A stretch of 64,000 nucleotides of DNA, taken from Symsagittifera roscoffensis. Lineage: Eukaryota; Xenacoelomorpha; Acoela; Convolutidae. The stretch spans positions 96,341,705-96,405,704 of the forward strand of contig NC_087062.1 in assembly GCF_963678635.1 (NCBI RefSeq). The letters run 5' to 3'. Position numbers and translations under genes: made by a program. Numbering within the stretch: the stretch's first letter is position 1; each line of letters opens with the position of its first letter. Under the pieces are notes generated by a model. That model saw only the letters and a program-made list of their open reading frames with translations, ran no database searches and was not told the DNA's origin. This document shows positions 1 to 10,500 of this stretch, piece after piece.

Positions 1-1110
1 AAAGTTGATCATTATGAAATAGTTTACGCAGCTTAGGCGAACTGCAACTACTCCACTCAAACACAAATTACTTCATAATTCTAACTTAAAAGAAATCGAA
101 TCATTTAAATCAAGTAGCCTTAATACTGAACAAAAAAAAACACAAAGCAAAAAATCACATACATCAACGAAATGAAAAACCAAAGCGTTGATCAAGACAA
201 AACATTCGTACACACTTTACCGATTGCATTCAATCCAATCAGGATGGAAACCTGCCAGTTGGAAAAAACTTGAAAAAATGATAGTCAGATAGAAGATAAT
301 CATTATGAAATAGTTTACGCAGCTTAGGCTAGCTGCAATTACTCCACTCAAACGCAAATTACTTCATCATTCTATCTTGAAAGAAATCGCATCATTTAAA
401 TCAAGTAGCCTTAAGACCGAGCAAAAACTCAAAACAAACACAAAAAAATAAATCACATGCATCAACAAAATTTAAAGTCAAAAAGTTGATCAAGACAGAA
501 CATTTGCACACCCTTTACCGATTGCATTGAACCCAAGGAAGATGGATATCTGACACTTGGGAAAAACTTGAAGAAAAAATGATAGTCAGATAGAAGTTAA
601 TCATTATGAAATAGTTCACGCAGCTTAGGCTAGCTGCAACTACTCCACTCGAACGCAAATTACCTCATCACTATAACAAATAAAAAATCGCTCGAACAAG
701 TTGACATAAGTAGCCCTACTAAAAGCAGCTTCGGCGAAAAAAAAATCAAAACAAAATCAAAGCGATAAAGGACAAACATCAACGAAGAAAGAACAACGGA
801 TTGATCAAGAAAAAACATTTGTACACCCTTAACCTATTGCATTCAATGCAATCAAGATTAAAACCTTCCACTTGGAAAAAAACTTGACAAAAAATGATAC
901 TCAGATAAAAGTTAATCCTTCAATCCAATTAAAATTGAGAAATCTTGTCACTAATAAAAGTAAAATAACAAAGAAAGTCAAAAAGCTGCTCATTGGGAAG
1001 ACTTTAAAAAGATCATCAGATAAAAATTAATCAATCCGAAAAAATTTGTGCAGTTTAGCCGAGCTGCAACTACTCGGCTGAAAAGCATATAACTTCAACA
1101 AAGTGGTTTC
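1..1110. repeat. ~300-bp tandem satellite, three clear units plus a decayed one
   Basis: The motif CATTATGAAATAGTTTACGC recurs at about 10, 301 and 602, each time followed by the same run (GCAGCTTAGGC, an ACTCCACTC stretch, an AAATTACTTCAT stretch, then A-rich DNA). The period is therefore 291-301 bp. A fourth, strongly diverged unit begins near 1,031 with the GCTGCAACTACTC part still recognisable. The array starts at the window edge and probably continues to the left. It lies inside the GPCR gene, downstream of exon 2 on the minus strand. Confidence 0.8.
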
Positions 1111-1299
1111 TGCAATAGAACAAAAACACGTCTAGAAATACCATCGCCAGAATTAACTAAATTATGAAAATCAAATTTTTTGCTTCCCCTCCTTGAAACA
1201 TCTTTCCCGACAACATTTTTGAGCTCCCCCTTCTGCTTACTTTAACCGTTCACACAAAAGCCAGAAAATCGAGGCAAAACAAAACTTTAGCGAACACTG

Positions 1300-1960
1300 G
1301 TTATGCAAGTATTTGAGCGGCATCACTCGTAATGAATGGGAGCTTCGCACAAACTTTTCTCTCCGTTGAACCCAAAATCCCAGATTTGGGAGGGTAGTTT
1401 TCGAGAGAAGTCTAAGAGTTTCAAAAAAAGGTCAAAATTTTAACTTTTCCGAGGGCCAGTATTTTTTGAGTTAAAAAAATTGTGCGTAACCGCTTATGCA
1501 GGAGACTTCTCAAAACCCGTTTCTTCGATTGAATCTAAATCCTCAGATTTAGTAGGAGAGTTTTTGAGTGAAGTCAAATAGTTTCAAAAAACGGACAAAA
1601 ATCGAAAATTTGACTACTCTGTGGGCCATAGCTTTTTGTGTAAGATAAATTGGGCGACGACGCTTATGCAGGGGAGCTTCCCACAACCTTTTCTATCCGT
1701 TGAACTTAAAATCTCAGAAATTCCTAACAATTTTTCGAGAAAACGTTAAAAAAATCCAAAAACTTGGGTCAATAAGTTACCCCAAACACTTTTTCAAAGG
1801 CTGTAGAAAGTGGGGCTAAGGTTAAAAAACGAGACTAGGGGATTATGCAGGCACACAGGGGAGTAGGCGGACTTGCCATGGGTACCACTTTTATGAAAAT
1901 CGGTAGAGTAGTTTTCGAGAAAACTAAATTTTGTAAAAAAAAAAATAAGTGAAAATTTGT
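1300..1960. repeat. ~170-190 bp tandem repeat, family shared with 20.3-21.1 kb
   Basis: Successive units carry the same order of landmarks: a CGCTTATGCAGG-like start, GAGCTTC, TCCGTTGAACC, CAGATTTGG, TTTTCGAGA and GAGGGCCA. Unit starts fall near 1,302, 1,493 and 1,662. The last stretch (to ~1,960) is a different end segment containing GAAAATCGGTAGA. The same series, ending in the same segment, occurs at 20,270-21,130, so this is one composite repeat present twice. Confidence 0.7.
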
Positions 1961-1983
1961 CAAAAAGTGAACAGACAGTTAGA

Positions 1984-2414
1984 AGAGTCAATGAACGCTA
2001 GTTAACAAAAAAAATTCTTGGTTGTTTTGATTTTAAAAAAAAGCTCCAGTTTCGAATTTTAGAGACAAAAGAATAGATAGCCTTATAGCTTTGAGAATTT
2101 CAGGAAAAAATTATGATAGACACTTTTGTGATAAAATTAACCCAATTTGAGATAAATGGATTAGTAGGTAAAATTTTATTTCGCTATGTAATCTGATCAT
2201 TGAATTCCATTTTCGAAATCAGAAGTCGATCGCGTTTATCGTGACCTTTTCTTTTTTGCTGTTCGATAGTAGAGTTGGCCTTCCTTTTAACAAAGGCAAA
2301 TAAGTGAACATAAAAAGAAATCAAAGGTCATGCCACAAAATATTTGAGCCTAAAAAGCTTTTAAAACACATCACGACCTATATAGGAGTCTGACCACAAC
2401 GTTCATCGACTCTT
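1984..2414. mobile_element. MITE-like element (TIR AGAGTmAATGAACG), copy 1
   Basis: The segment begins AGAGTCAATGAACG and ends CGTTCATCGACTCT, an inverted repeat with one mismatch. Internally it shares the GAGATAAATGGATTAGTAGGTAAA-type core, the TTTTCGAAATCAGAAGTCGATC block and the TGTTCGATAGT block with copies at 4.1, 13.2, 18.2 and 27.6 kb. There is no coding capacity. It lies 24 bp from the splice donor of GPCR exon 2, inside the following intron. Confidence 0.7.
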
Positions 2415-2437
2415 AAACAGTAGAACACATTTGGCAC

Positions 2438-2615
2438 CTGTATGACATGGCGTGTATGACACTGAGGTATCTGTCGCTCGATATAAGCATGATGTTGAGT
2501 ACCGATCCACTGCAGACGATGTTGTCGACCAGGAGAAACATCTTACACAAAGTCCTTCCCAGTCTCCACTCGCCCCAGAGAATGGAGGGGATATACAGAG
2601 GAATGCAGAAGACAC
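2438..2615 (-). CDS. Aminergic (histamine H3/H4-like) GPCR, exon 2: TM2 end to TM3 and ICL2
   Basis: This internal exon encodes the end of TM2, extracellular loop 1, TM3 and the start of intracellular loop 2. Directly visible are the WGEW loop, the TM3 disulphide Cys (LCK), an Asp in LLVDN at the amine-binding position 3.32, and a DRY motif followed by LSV and SYR. The minus-strand acceptor reads TTCTTAG before GTGTCTTC, and the donor is CAG followed by GTGCCA. The exon is 178 bp, entering in phase 1 and leaving in phase 2. It continues exon 1 (15,569-16,916) with no residue lost: ADFLIG then VFCIPL. Sequence and intron position fit histamine H3/H4-type receptors. Other amine receptors remain possible because the ligand pocket in TM5-TM7 is off-window. 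The donor is weaker than the usual GTAAGT. Using exon 1 numbering, Asp3.32 is about residue 480 and DRY about 497-499. Confidence 0.88.
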
Positions 2616-3159
2616 CTAAGAACACACAGAACAGTTCACATATTTATTCACACATCTTAACAAAGCATTTAGAAGACAATTCTCCACCTATTGCTTAATT
2701 TGCTTAAATACTCTTTTACTGCCATTTTATATAGATCGATAGCGTGGAAAGGATGGGGACTCTTTCACTGCTTGAGTTTTTTATGCGGTACATTGTTTCC
2801 AACCATACCCAACGTGTCTTTTAGACTGGCTTTTATGGACAGCTAATCGTGGAATTAAATCCCATTGAATCTGTCATTCAAATTTAATAGGAGGGCTTAT
2901 TTATGAATTACTTTTTGTTTAGTACATGAAACTGAGAGCATAAAAACCAGTGAATATTGATTGAGCCTAAGTAATTTTGAATCGGAAAAATGATATTTCT
3001 TTCAGTTATTGCTTAGCTACCTGGAACAAAAAATTCTAATGAGATTTCAGGATTACAGGATTAAACATATTGAGCTTCCTTATCTGATTAAGAATTATCG
3101 CATGTTTCAAAACAGCCAATGAAGTAAATACTGATAAAAATAAAAACCTTAATACCCAG

Positions 3160-3557
3160 CAGGGGCGAATCTAGGATTTTCTCGAGGGGGGATTTTCAAA
3201 AAAAAAATTCGAAATTTTGTGGACTTTTTTTGTTTAAGTCGACCAAATTGCTTTTCTGAGCTGTCCCAAATCTCTATAAAGACCCTATTTTGACAAAAAA
3301 TTCTGCGCCGCAGTCATATTTTTGAAAAAAAAAAACAGGCCAAAAAAGGCGTTTATAGGATTTTGGAAAATGATGACTAAAAATTTCGTTTTTTCGGAGC
3401 GATCTCCCCCTAAAATATAGTATGTATTGGCGCCAAATGCACCCACCTTAAGAAAAATTTTAGGATCAGTCAGCCGAAAAAGCATATCTCAAAATAGTAC
3501 AACGTGCGCCCTTTGGGTTGGCAAGGGGTCGAATTCTTCTGTCCTTAATCCGCTGGT
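3160..3557. mobile_element. Degenerate hAT-like MITE (CAGGGGCGAATCTAGG terminus)
   Basis: It begins CAGGGGCGAATCTAGGA and ends in a decayed complement (CCTTAATCCGCTGG). Its interior matches the better preserved element at 28,590-29,010 in inverted orientation: a TGGCGCCAA segment, a CTGCGCCGCAG segment, a pyrimidine-rich CCCCCTAAAATA run and GGGGTCGAATTC near the end. I see no clean target-site duplication, so the right end is approximate. Confidence 0.6.
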
Positions 3558-3713
3558 GGTAGCCAGTGAGAGACCGATACATTTTTGAACCAAATATATT
3601 CCCAAAAAAACCCTACGATCCGATAAAAACTGCGAGAACTCGACCAAAAACTAGCTCTAGAAAGTGCAATAAGAAAAAGTAGAAATAAGCATCGACTTAG
3701 CAAAAGCTTGGCT

Positions 3714-3797
3714 AGGTCTAGGATTCAACCTGCGACCTACTGCAATCAAGAGACTTTGAGTCTCACCCACTATCCACTCAGCCACGCAAGCTTAACA
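3714..3797 (-). repeat. tRNA-like sequence (tRNA pseudogene or SINE head)
   Basis: Read on the minus strand this has an A-box-like TGGCTGAGTGG, an anticodon-arm-like GAGACTCAAAGTCTC and a B-box-like GGTTGAATCC, in tRNA order and spacing, with short complementary ends (GCTTG and CAAGC). The acceptor stem is incomplete and the anticodon loop is irregular, so a functional tRNA is unlikely. A tRNA-derived SINE head or decayed class II (Leu/Ser-like) tRNA copy is more probable. Confidence 0.5.
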
Positions 3798-4126
3798 GCC
3801 GACAAACACGGGTCACGAATAAACGAGCTACATAGTTAAATTGCCAATGCCATTCAGCAAAAGCTGCATCAAACACAATCGACTCAATTTTGCAAGTAAT
3901 AATTTGGATTATAACAAACTGAAGGCATCCACACTAACTTTGCATGTAACAAATCGCAAAGCATAAAACCATATTATGTATAAATTATGCATTTAAAAAA
4001 ACTGCGAGATATATTGAGTTAAGAAAATATCTGAAATCGAGTTTTTATTATTGTTATGTTGTTTGAAACAAATCACTTCTTTCGGTTCAATTCATGAGCT
4101 AAACATAGCGAACTGACAGTTGGAAA

Positions 4127-4560
4127 AGAGTAATGAACGCAAGGAAACTGAAACAAAAACTGATTTGTTTTTCTTAAAAAATTCAACTTTTGAATTTCGA
4201 AGAAAAAAATAGATGGCATTAAAGCTTTTTGTATTTGTAGAACAATTTAAGACGGACACTATTTTTGTTAAAATTAGAGAAAACTGGATCAATAGGTAAA
4301 ACTTAGATTTTACTGGAAAATCTGATAACTAATTTCCATTTTCGAAATTAGAAGTCGATCACGTTTTTCGTGACCTTTAAACTATTGATGTTCGATAGTG
4401 GAGTTTGTCTCATTTTTAAAAACGAAAATGCACTGATTGTAAAAACAAAATCACGAGTCAAACCGCGAAAAATCAAAATTGAGCATGAACAAACTTAAAA
4501 AAAAAAACAAAAAAAATCAGCAAGACCTATATCAGAGTACTCACTACGTTCATTTCTCTT
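4127..4560. mobile_element. MITE-like element, copy 2
   Basis: It starts AGAGTAATGAACG and ends ACGTTCATTTCTCT, the inverted complement with one mismatch. It shares the AAAACTGGATCAATAGGTAAA, CGAAATTAGAAGTCGATCAC and TGTTCGATAGTGGAG blocks with the other copies. About 20 bp before the left terminus, AACATAGC...ACAGTTGGAAA is also conserved between copies, so the true element end may lie slightly further out. It is non-coding. Confidence 0.72.
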
Positions 4561-5214
4561 AAAAATGCATCAACTGTGTTAACTTATTACTATTCGAATG
4601 TCAAAGCCGATACTATGAAAAAGCTGTAAAGGTGTCGCAACAGTATTTGCGACTTGGGTTGGAAGAAATAGATGGTTCGTACTAATACACACGCTTCGCA
4701 AGTGTTAATATAAAACTTTGAATCATTCGAGCTGAAATTAAGTTGACTTGGGTTTAAAAAAGAGTGTCGCGTACAAGTCACCTGCCATCAAATCCAGCGG
4801 CCCATCGGTTAAGAAGTGTCCTAAAAACCCAGATACAATCACAGGTCTGCGTATTTCCGTTATTTATATCAAAAACATCTTTGCTGAGTTGGCAGAGCGA
4901 CAAAACATAAAATGGGCCAAATTCAACAAATCCTAGTCCCAAAAATGACAAAAACGTGACACGTTGTCTGTCTTCAGGTAACAAGTCTTTATAAGGCACT
5001 GCGAAGGTCTACATAAACAGCTGATATTGTTATGTTCTCAATCAGGAATACACTTATATGCACTGATTTAAGGAAACTCAATTAGGCAATTAGGCAAAAC
5101 TCAAATATCATGACAGTGATAACAGATAAAATATCAACTTAGTTCGATATCTTAAAATGACGCCTACACCCGCGCCCTTACTACTTAAAAAAAACAAAGC
5201 AGTAAAAAAAATAC

Positions 5215-5440
5215 CAGGCTACAAGGATAGCCAGTTGCTGTGCTATGTTCAGCTTACAGTTATCTTGAAAAAAGGGAGGATAATTGGTTGCTGTGCATGT
5301 TCCACCATATGAGTTTCGACCACATTCCTGGAAAAAAAATTTTTTCTTCAATTTCGTTTTTTTTTGTGGATGATGTGATGAAACAAATATACACACGCGT
5401 ATAAAATTAGCGAACTAGGCGAAGTTGACAGCACTTATCT
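5215..5440. repeat. Dispersed ~190-bp repeat (GGATAGCC...TTGCTGTGC family)
   Basis: GATAGCCAGTTGCTGTGC, then GGTTGCTGTGCATGTTCCACC, then an AATTTCGTTTTTT run and a GATGTGATGAAACAAATATACACAC stretch recur at 32,545-32,730 and twice at 34,512-34,890. All copies end in GTAAATTAGGCxxAATTGACA-type sequence. No coding capacity is visible. Confidence 0.6.
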
Positions 5441-5639
5441 TCAAAAAAACGAAAAACAATCAACATGAAAAAAGTTCAAAAAAAATCTTAAGCTATATAT
5501 TATTTTTTGCAATTATGTTTGAAATTTTTATAGAAACGTTTATTGCCAAGGAAGCGCTATAAGCAGCTTCAAAAAGTAGTCTTAATTGTGTGAAACCTAT
5601 TTTTTAAGCTTAATTGACCAATTTCCATCAATAATTATA

Positions 5640-5745
5640 ACGAACGTTACTCGTTCCATCAATGTTTATAATGAACGTTACTCGTTTATAACGAACGTTA
5701 CTGAAAAACTGGATGGAAATCTCAAAAATTTCCATCCAGTTTTTC
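5640..5745. repeat. 18-bp perfect hairpin preceded by AACGTTACTCGTT triplets
   Basis: GAAAAACTGGATGGAAAT (5,703-5,720) pairs perfectly with 5,728-5,745 across a 7-nt loop. Immediately to its left, the palindromic GAACGTTACT motif is repeated three times within ~65 bp (5,642-5,704). The right arm runs into a TTTTTCTCAACACTGG sequence that also begins a dispersed repeat at 32.9 kb. Confidence 0.7.
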
Positions 5746-5900
5746 TCAACACTGGAAGAATTTTTTGAAAAATTTTGAAGGTTGTTCAAGTAACGACTGA
5801 AAGGGCTTTAAATTGATATATAATCCGCCCCTTTTTGATGATTATTAATGGTAGCAGATTTTGCATAGGAAACAAAACTACAACATCCGAATACAAAGAA
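5745..5900. repeat. Dispersed repeat (CTCAACACTGG ... CGAATACAAAG family)
   Basis: It shares TTCTCAACACTGG, an ACGACTGAAAGGxxTTxAAT block and a final ACTAAAxxxxxCCGAATACAAA block with 32,935-33,095 and 39,140-39,320, and more weakly with 10,530-10,660. It is non-coding, and I do not see terminal structures that identify its class. Confidence 0.5.
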
Positions 5901-7614
5901 TACTTTCATTGTCGGAACAAAAACGCATCATATCACAAACACAGATCCAAAACGTAGCTTCACGGAACTCACTATTCAACCAAGGAGCACTATTTCAAGC
6001 TAGCGAATAGAAAATGAGACGTTTTTTGTTTTGAAAAGAAATTTTGTTTTGAAATGAAAAAATCAATTTCATGAAAACAGAAACCAAAAAATCAATTTGA
6101 TTAAAATAGACGAAAAAAAAACACCAAAAATTAAGCCTTTGTATCATTTACTGAGCGACCACTAGTCCGAAAGTACTTTGGCAGACTATACTTAAGCTGA
6201 AAAAAAAAACACCAAAAAATGTAGTCAGAAAACAAAAAAAGACAAATATTATCCGGCAAATATTATCCTCGCACAAATATTATCCGGCTATTGCCCTACT
6301 TCAATTAGTTTTCAAATCGGATAGACCCAAACGTCCCGCTAATACTCCCCTCCCCACAAACCAACTTCACGACCTCAATAGACATGTGACTTCGGCCTAT
6401 TTATGGAAGAGCTAGCCGGACGCGCCCCAAATATCGTACAAACAACAAACATCAACACAAAGCCTTGGCTAACATGCTTTTATGACAATACATTACATCA
6501 AGTAAGCCTTCGTGATGACGTTTTTTCAACAGTTTCTGACGGGGCCTTGCTATTAGCATGCGTGTCGATTAGCATGCTCATGTTTAACAAAGAAGATTAA
6601 CTATTACACGTTTTGGTTACTCAAAATTGCAATTTTGAGCAGCGTGCACTGCAATTTTTTATTAGGCGAAAGCGAAATTTTAACTCCCCCAACAAAATTG
6701 TTAATTATGTTGGGGGAGTTATTAATTAGAAACAGTCGTAATTAATTAGAAATTGAAACTATTTTTCGTGTGAAAGCACAGGCAGTTAATGCAATTACCG
6801 CATGCTAATAGGCACTCAGGCTTATCGCTACACCCCCCGAAAATTACATCCGATTGAAAGAATACCCTAGCTGAGTGCAAAAACCTGAAAGCAAAGCTCT
6901 ACATTGCTACGGTTGCAGCGGGATTTTAGTCAAACGACATCGACTTCTAAAGAGTTCGGTTCAATGATTTTAAGACATCCCAAAACTACTTTCGAAAACA
7001 GTTTTCTTAATTTGAATCACAGCTGGATTCAGGAAATTAAACAACTGGGTCTCAACTGAGACTGGAGATATTTCCAGGATCAGCTCACTATTTTTAATTC
7101 GTTCACTTCCTGAATGCTATTCTTCCCAATTGAAACGATATCGCAAAACTACTGCGATCTACAAAAAAATATATATTATTCCTGGTTATATTGTTAACCT
7201 GGTTATATAACTAAACGTTCAATTCATTCTTTCGAGCTTTTTCTAAACTAACTATAAAATGCTCCAGAAATTTAATTCAGATGAATGGTTTAAGGGTGAG
7301 ACCATCTTCTTTCAACTGAAACGTTACCTCAAGGGTCAAAAAGAGCAAAAAGTCATCACATTCAAAGACCGAAGGAATTTATTTACACAGAGGCGAAGCT
7401 GAGCTTCGCACGACTTGCGATACAAAACACGAAAGCCGCTCAGTCGAAAAAATTCTATCTTCGAAACTTCGAACTAGATCTATCGGTAAGGCTAGATTTG
7501 CAACAACAACGAGCCAAGACAATGCAAATGAAACTAGCATCGAAACAAAAGTTATCACGCGGTAACAAAGCCGGAAATACCTTAGCAGAAATCCTTTAGG
7601 CCAATTTTTTTGTA

Positions 7615-8250
7615 AACATCAAGTCCCCTACACCTCAAACAACCAAAAACACACACACACAAACTTTATTCACGCCTCAAATGAAACAATATGCGGCCCT
7701 ATGCCGATGTAATTTTGGCCGAAATCTAGCAAGCCGAAAAAAGAAGATAATCAAAAAAAGTCGAAAAAAAATATTTAAACAACTAAAAAGTTATTAAGTC
7801 CCCCTCACCCCCAAAACACATACACATCTCGTGAAAACACTCCATATGTGGCGACTGAGCCGATGTAATGTAGGCCAAAAACTCTCAAGCCGAAAAAAAA
7901 GAGGAGAAAAAACACAAAATAAAAATAAAACATTTTCAAGACTAATATGAAGTTATTAAGTCACCCTCACCCTCAGAACAGACACGCACACACAAACTTT
8001 TTTTCGCCCGTCAAAAGGCACAACATTCAGCCATTAAACCGATATAAAATAGGCGGAAACTTATCAGGCCAAAAAAAAACAAAACAAAAAAAAATTGTCA
8101 TGAAAAACTTGAACTCTATTATTTCTATTAAGATTTTCAGCATTTTGTGCGATTCAGAGGTGAACATAAAACTATGTGTCTCTGGAAACTACTCAAAATT
8201 AGGACACTAAGTCGATTTAAAATAGGCCCGAGCCTATTAAACCCAAAAAA
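7615..8250. repeat. ~160-170 bp irregular tandem repeat (AAGTCCCCCTCACCC unit)
   Basis: Three to four units share the order AAGTCCCCxxCACC, ACACACACAxACTTT, TCAAAxxxxxCAACAT and GCCGATxTAATxTxGGCC, then an A-rich linker with AAGCCGAAAAAA. Related single units occur at 13,625-13,740 and 31,740-32,060. An 87-codon reading frame at 7,947-8,210 runs through the array but is lysine-rich translation of repeat sequence, not a gene. Confidence 0.6.
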
Positions 8251-9049
8251 CAGACAAAAAACTAAAAAATTTTAACAAATCGAGTTGGAAAAATCACAAC
8301 CAACATGAAAGAGCAACGGATATTTAAAATATCAAACTCAGCCATGCATAATATTTGCAACCGAGAGGAGTAAGATCGGCAAAGAGGACGAAGAAAAGGG
8401 GATTTGCAAAGAAGATTTGTGAAGGAGTCCAGAAGTGAGTCCCGTGGACAAAGTTGTTTACGGGAAAAAAGTCTAGCACCCGATTGCAATACCCGATGGT
8501 AATAATAGAAACAAATGATCGCATACTTTTTAGCCGATAGATGAGACACTTAATTCAACAAGAACACTTAATAACAGGCCAAACTTCAGTATTTCTGGGT
8601 ATTGTTGAATTCGAATCCTTCTGTATGCATCACAGAAATCTACCAAACTAAAATTTTTGATTTTTTTGAAAGTTTTTCAAATCATTCTTGACGCTATCGC
8701 AAAACTATTTCGATGTTTCTGCATATTGAGACGTATGATAATAACGTATGATAAAAAACCTTTTCAATCATTTGATTGATTATTAAGCGCTTAAAAGCCC
8801 CCTACAACATTAATGGGCGGACCAAACAACTTATCATCTCGCATCCTTAATAACACTCTCATTCAGCACAATAAAACCGGATTGATTTATGATCAATTTA
8901 GTCGGATGTCAACGTCATGTTTTTAAATGGCAGTTCTTGGGGCAAGAGTTTAGATTGAAATTGCCTCCAGACAAAAATATAACACAGTTATCTTCAGTGC
9001 AGATCTTCCGAACACGAGAACTCAGTCGAACTTTCAATGCAACCATTAA

Positions 9050-9215
9050 ACATAGCCAACAGACAGTTGGAAAAGAGTCAATGAACGCAAGTAAACAGAA
9101 AAAAAAACTGACTTTTTTTTTGAAAAATCTCAACTTTTGAATTTCAAAGAAAAAAAATGCCCCTAAAGCTCTTTAAAATTCTAGATCAATTTATGATTGT
9201 CTATTTTTTGACGCA
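9050..9215. mobile_element. Truncated MITE-like element (left end only)
   Basis: AACATAGCCAACAGACAGTTGG followed by AAAAGAGTCAATGAACGCAAG matches the left end of the AGAGTAATGAACG family. After ~150 bp the match stops, and no right terminus is found before 9.4 kb. It is a deletion derivative within the GPCR intron. Confidence 0.55.
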
Positions 9216-10275
9216 GTTGCAAAATAATGAACAAGTATCGCCAACAGGCAATTGTCCACAAGCTCAAGGAAACCAAAAAAAAAATGTTCTTCAAATTTCG
9301 AGTTTCAAAGAAAAAATATACAACCTTAAAAATTCTTTTGAATTTAAGAACCTTTGGGGGAACCTAACCAACAGATCTCATTAATGAATGACTTTGTTTT
9401 TACCAGCTCTTGTTGCTTAGCTTTTTTCTAGTTCACGTCTAGTTCAACATCGACTTTGAACTACGCGGCACAAGGTCATTTTCTGCAACTGCTCTATGGT
9501 TTTATGGAAGTTACCAGCTTCTGCATTTGGAGCATCAAACATGATCCTTATCTTTCAAGTCGCCATAAATCTTATCCAAATAAATATAGACGGAGGCGAT
9601 GTCGTACAATCTCGGCGCCAGTAAAACTTACCTCTTGTTAATAAAAATTTTATCTGAATGAAAATTACAGTTCAATTAGAAGCCTTCGGATGAAACGAAA
9701 AACTAACAGATAACTTCATGCAAATATCGATAATTTGTACGAAACAAAAAAGGAAGCACACAACAAACGCATCAAAGTTTCTCTTATTTGAATCAGAAAT
9801 AATTATTTTTATTTGTTCTGTTCGCCTATATGAAGTTTTCAACCTTAGTTTGAATGGAGAAAACTGGCTAAGCACACCCTTCATTTTTTTCAACCAGTCA
9901 ATCTTAGCATATCGTCTTTATATTGTGCGTGTGGGGTTAAGGATTAAAGCTAGCTTAGAACAAACTACGAATGGCTCTATCAACGAATCGTCAAAACTTT
10001 GTCAACTTCAGCTTAAAATGAAACAATATATCAAAATCAAACTGGCGAGCGCAGGAAATTTGAGGGTGAAGGGAGCGGTTTTTCGAATAATGTTTGGAAT
10101 TTTATGATTTTCTTAGCTCCATAAAATCTTATGCGCACCCTCTTCTGTCAAAATATATCTGCCGCAGGCAAAAATTTGAGCGCAACAAAATGATGTTGAA
10201 GGGCACTATTTGAAAGCTTTTGACCAAAAAATTGTGCTTTTTGCTGCCTGCTCCCCCTTCAATTTAGTGTTTATT

Positions 10276-10500
10276 CAGTGGCGTACGCAGAAATTATTCT
10301 AGTGAGGGAGAAGGTTCTAGGAGGCGGACCTTTTATTTTCTTAGGTTGACCAATTTGATTTTCCTAATGCAAATTTTAAAACAGCTAAAAAACAACTTTT
10401 TGAGCACTTTTTTCAAATATAACCAAAAATAGCGCTTTTTTGACGCGCAACCCCTCAAATTTAGTTTCACTGAAGAGTGACCATTCGCACGAAATTCATC
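10276..10500. mobile_element. hAT-like MITE fragment (CAGTGGCGTACGCAG terminus)
   Basis: It begins CAGTGGCGTACGCAGAAAT, a terminus style typical of non-autonomous DNA transposons. Its interior (AGGTTGACCAATTTG, GCGCTTTTTTGACGCGC, CCCCTCAAATT) resembles the 3.2 and 28.6 kb elements. The complementary terminus is missing or too decayed to place. Confidence 0.45.

Noticed and set aside
1-1110. CRISPR array
   Set aside because: The ~300-bp units are contiguous long satellites in animal DNA with no short repeat/unique spacer alternation.
9718-10107. 129-codon plus-strand frame in the GPCR intron
   Set aside because: It has no recognisable similarity, codon composition follows the AT-rich background, and no splice context or related repeat supports it.
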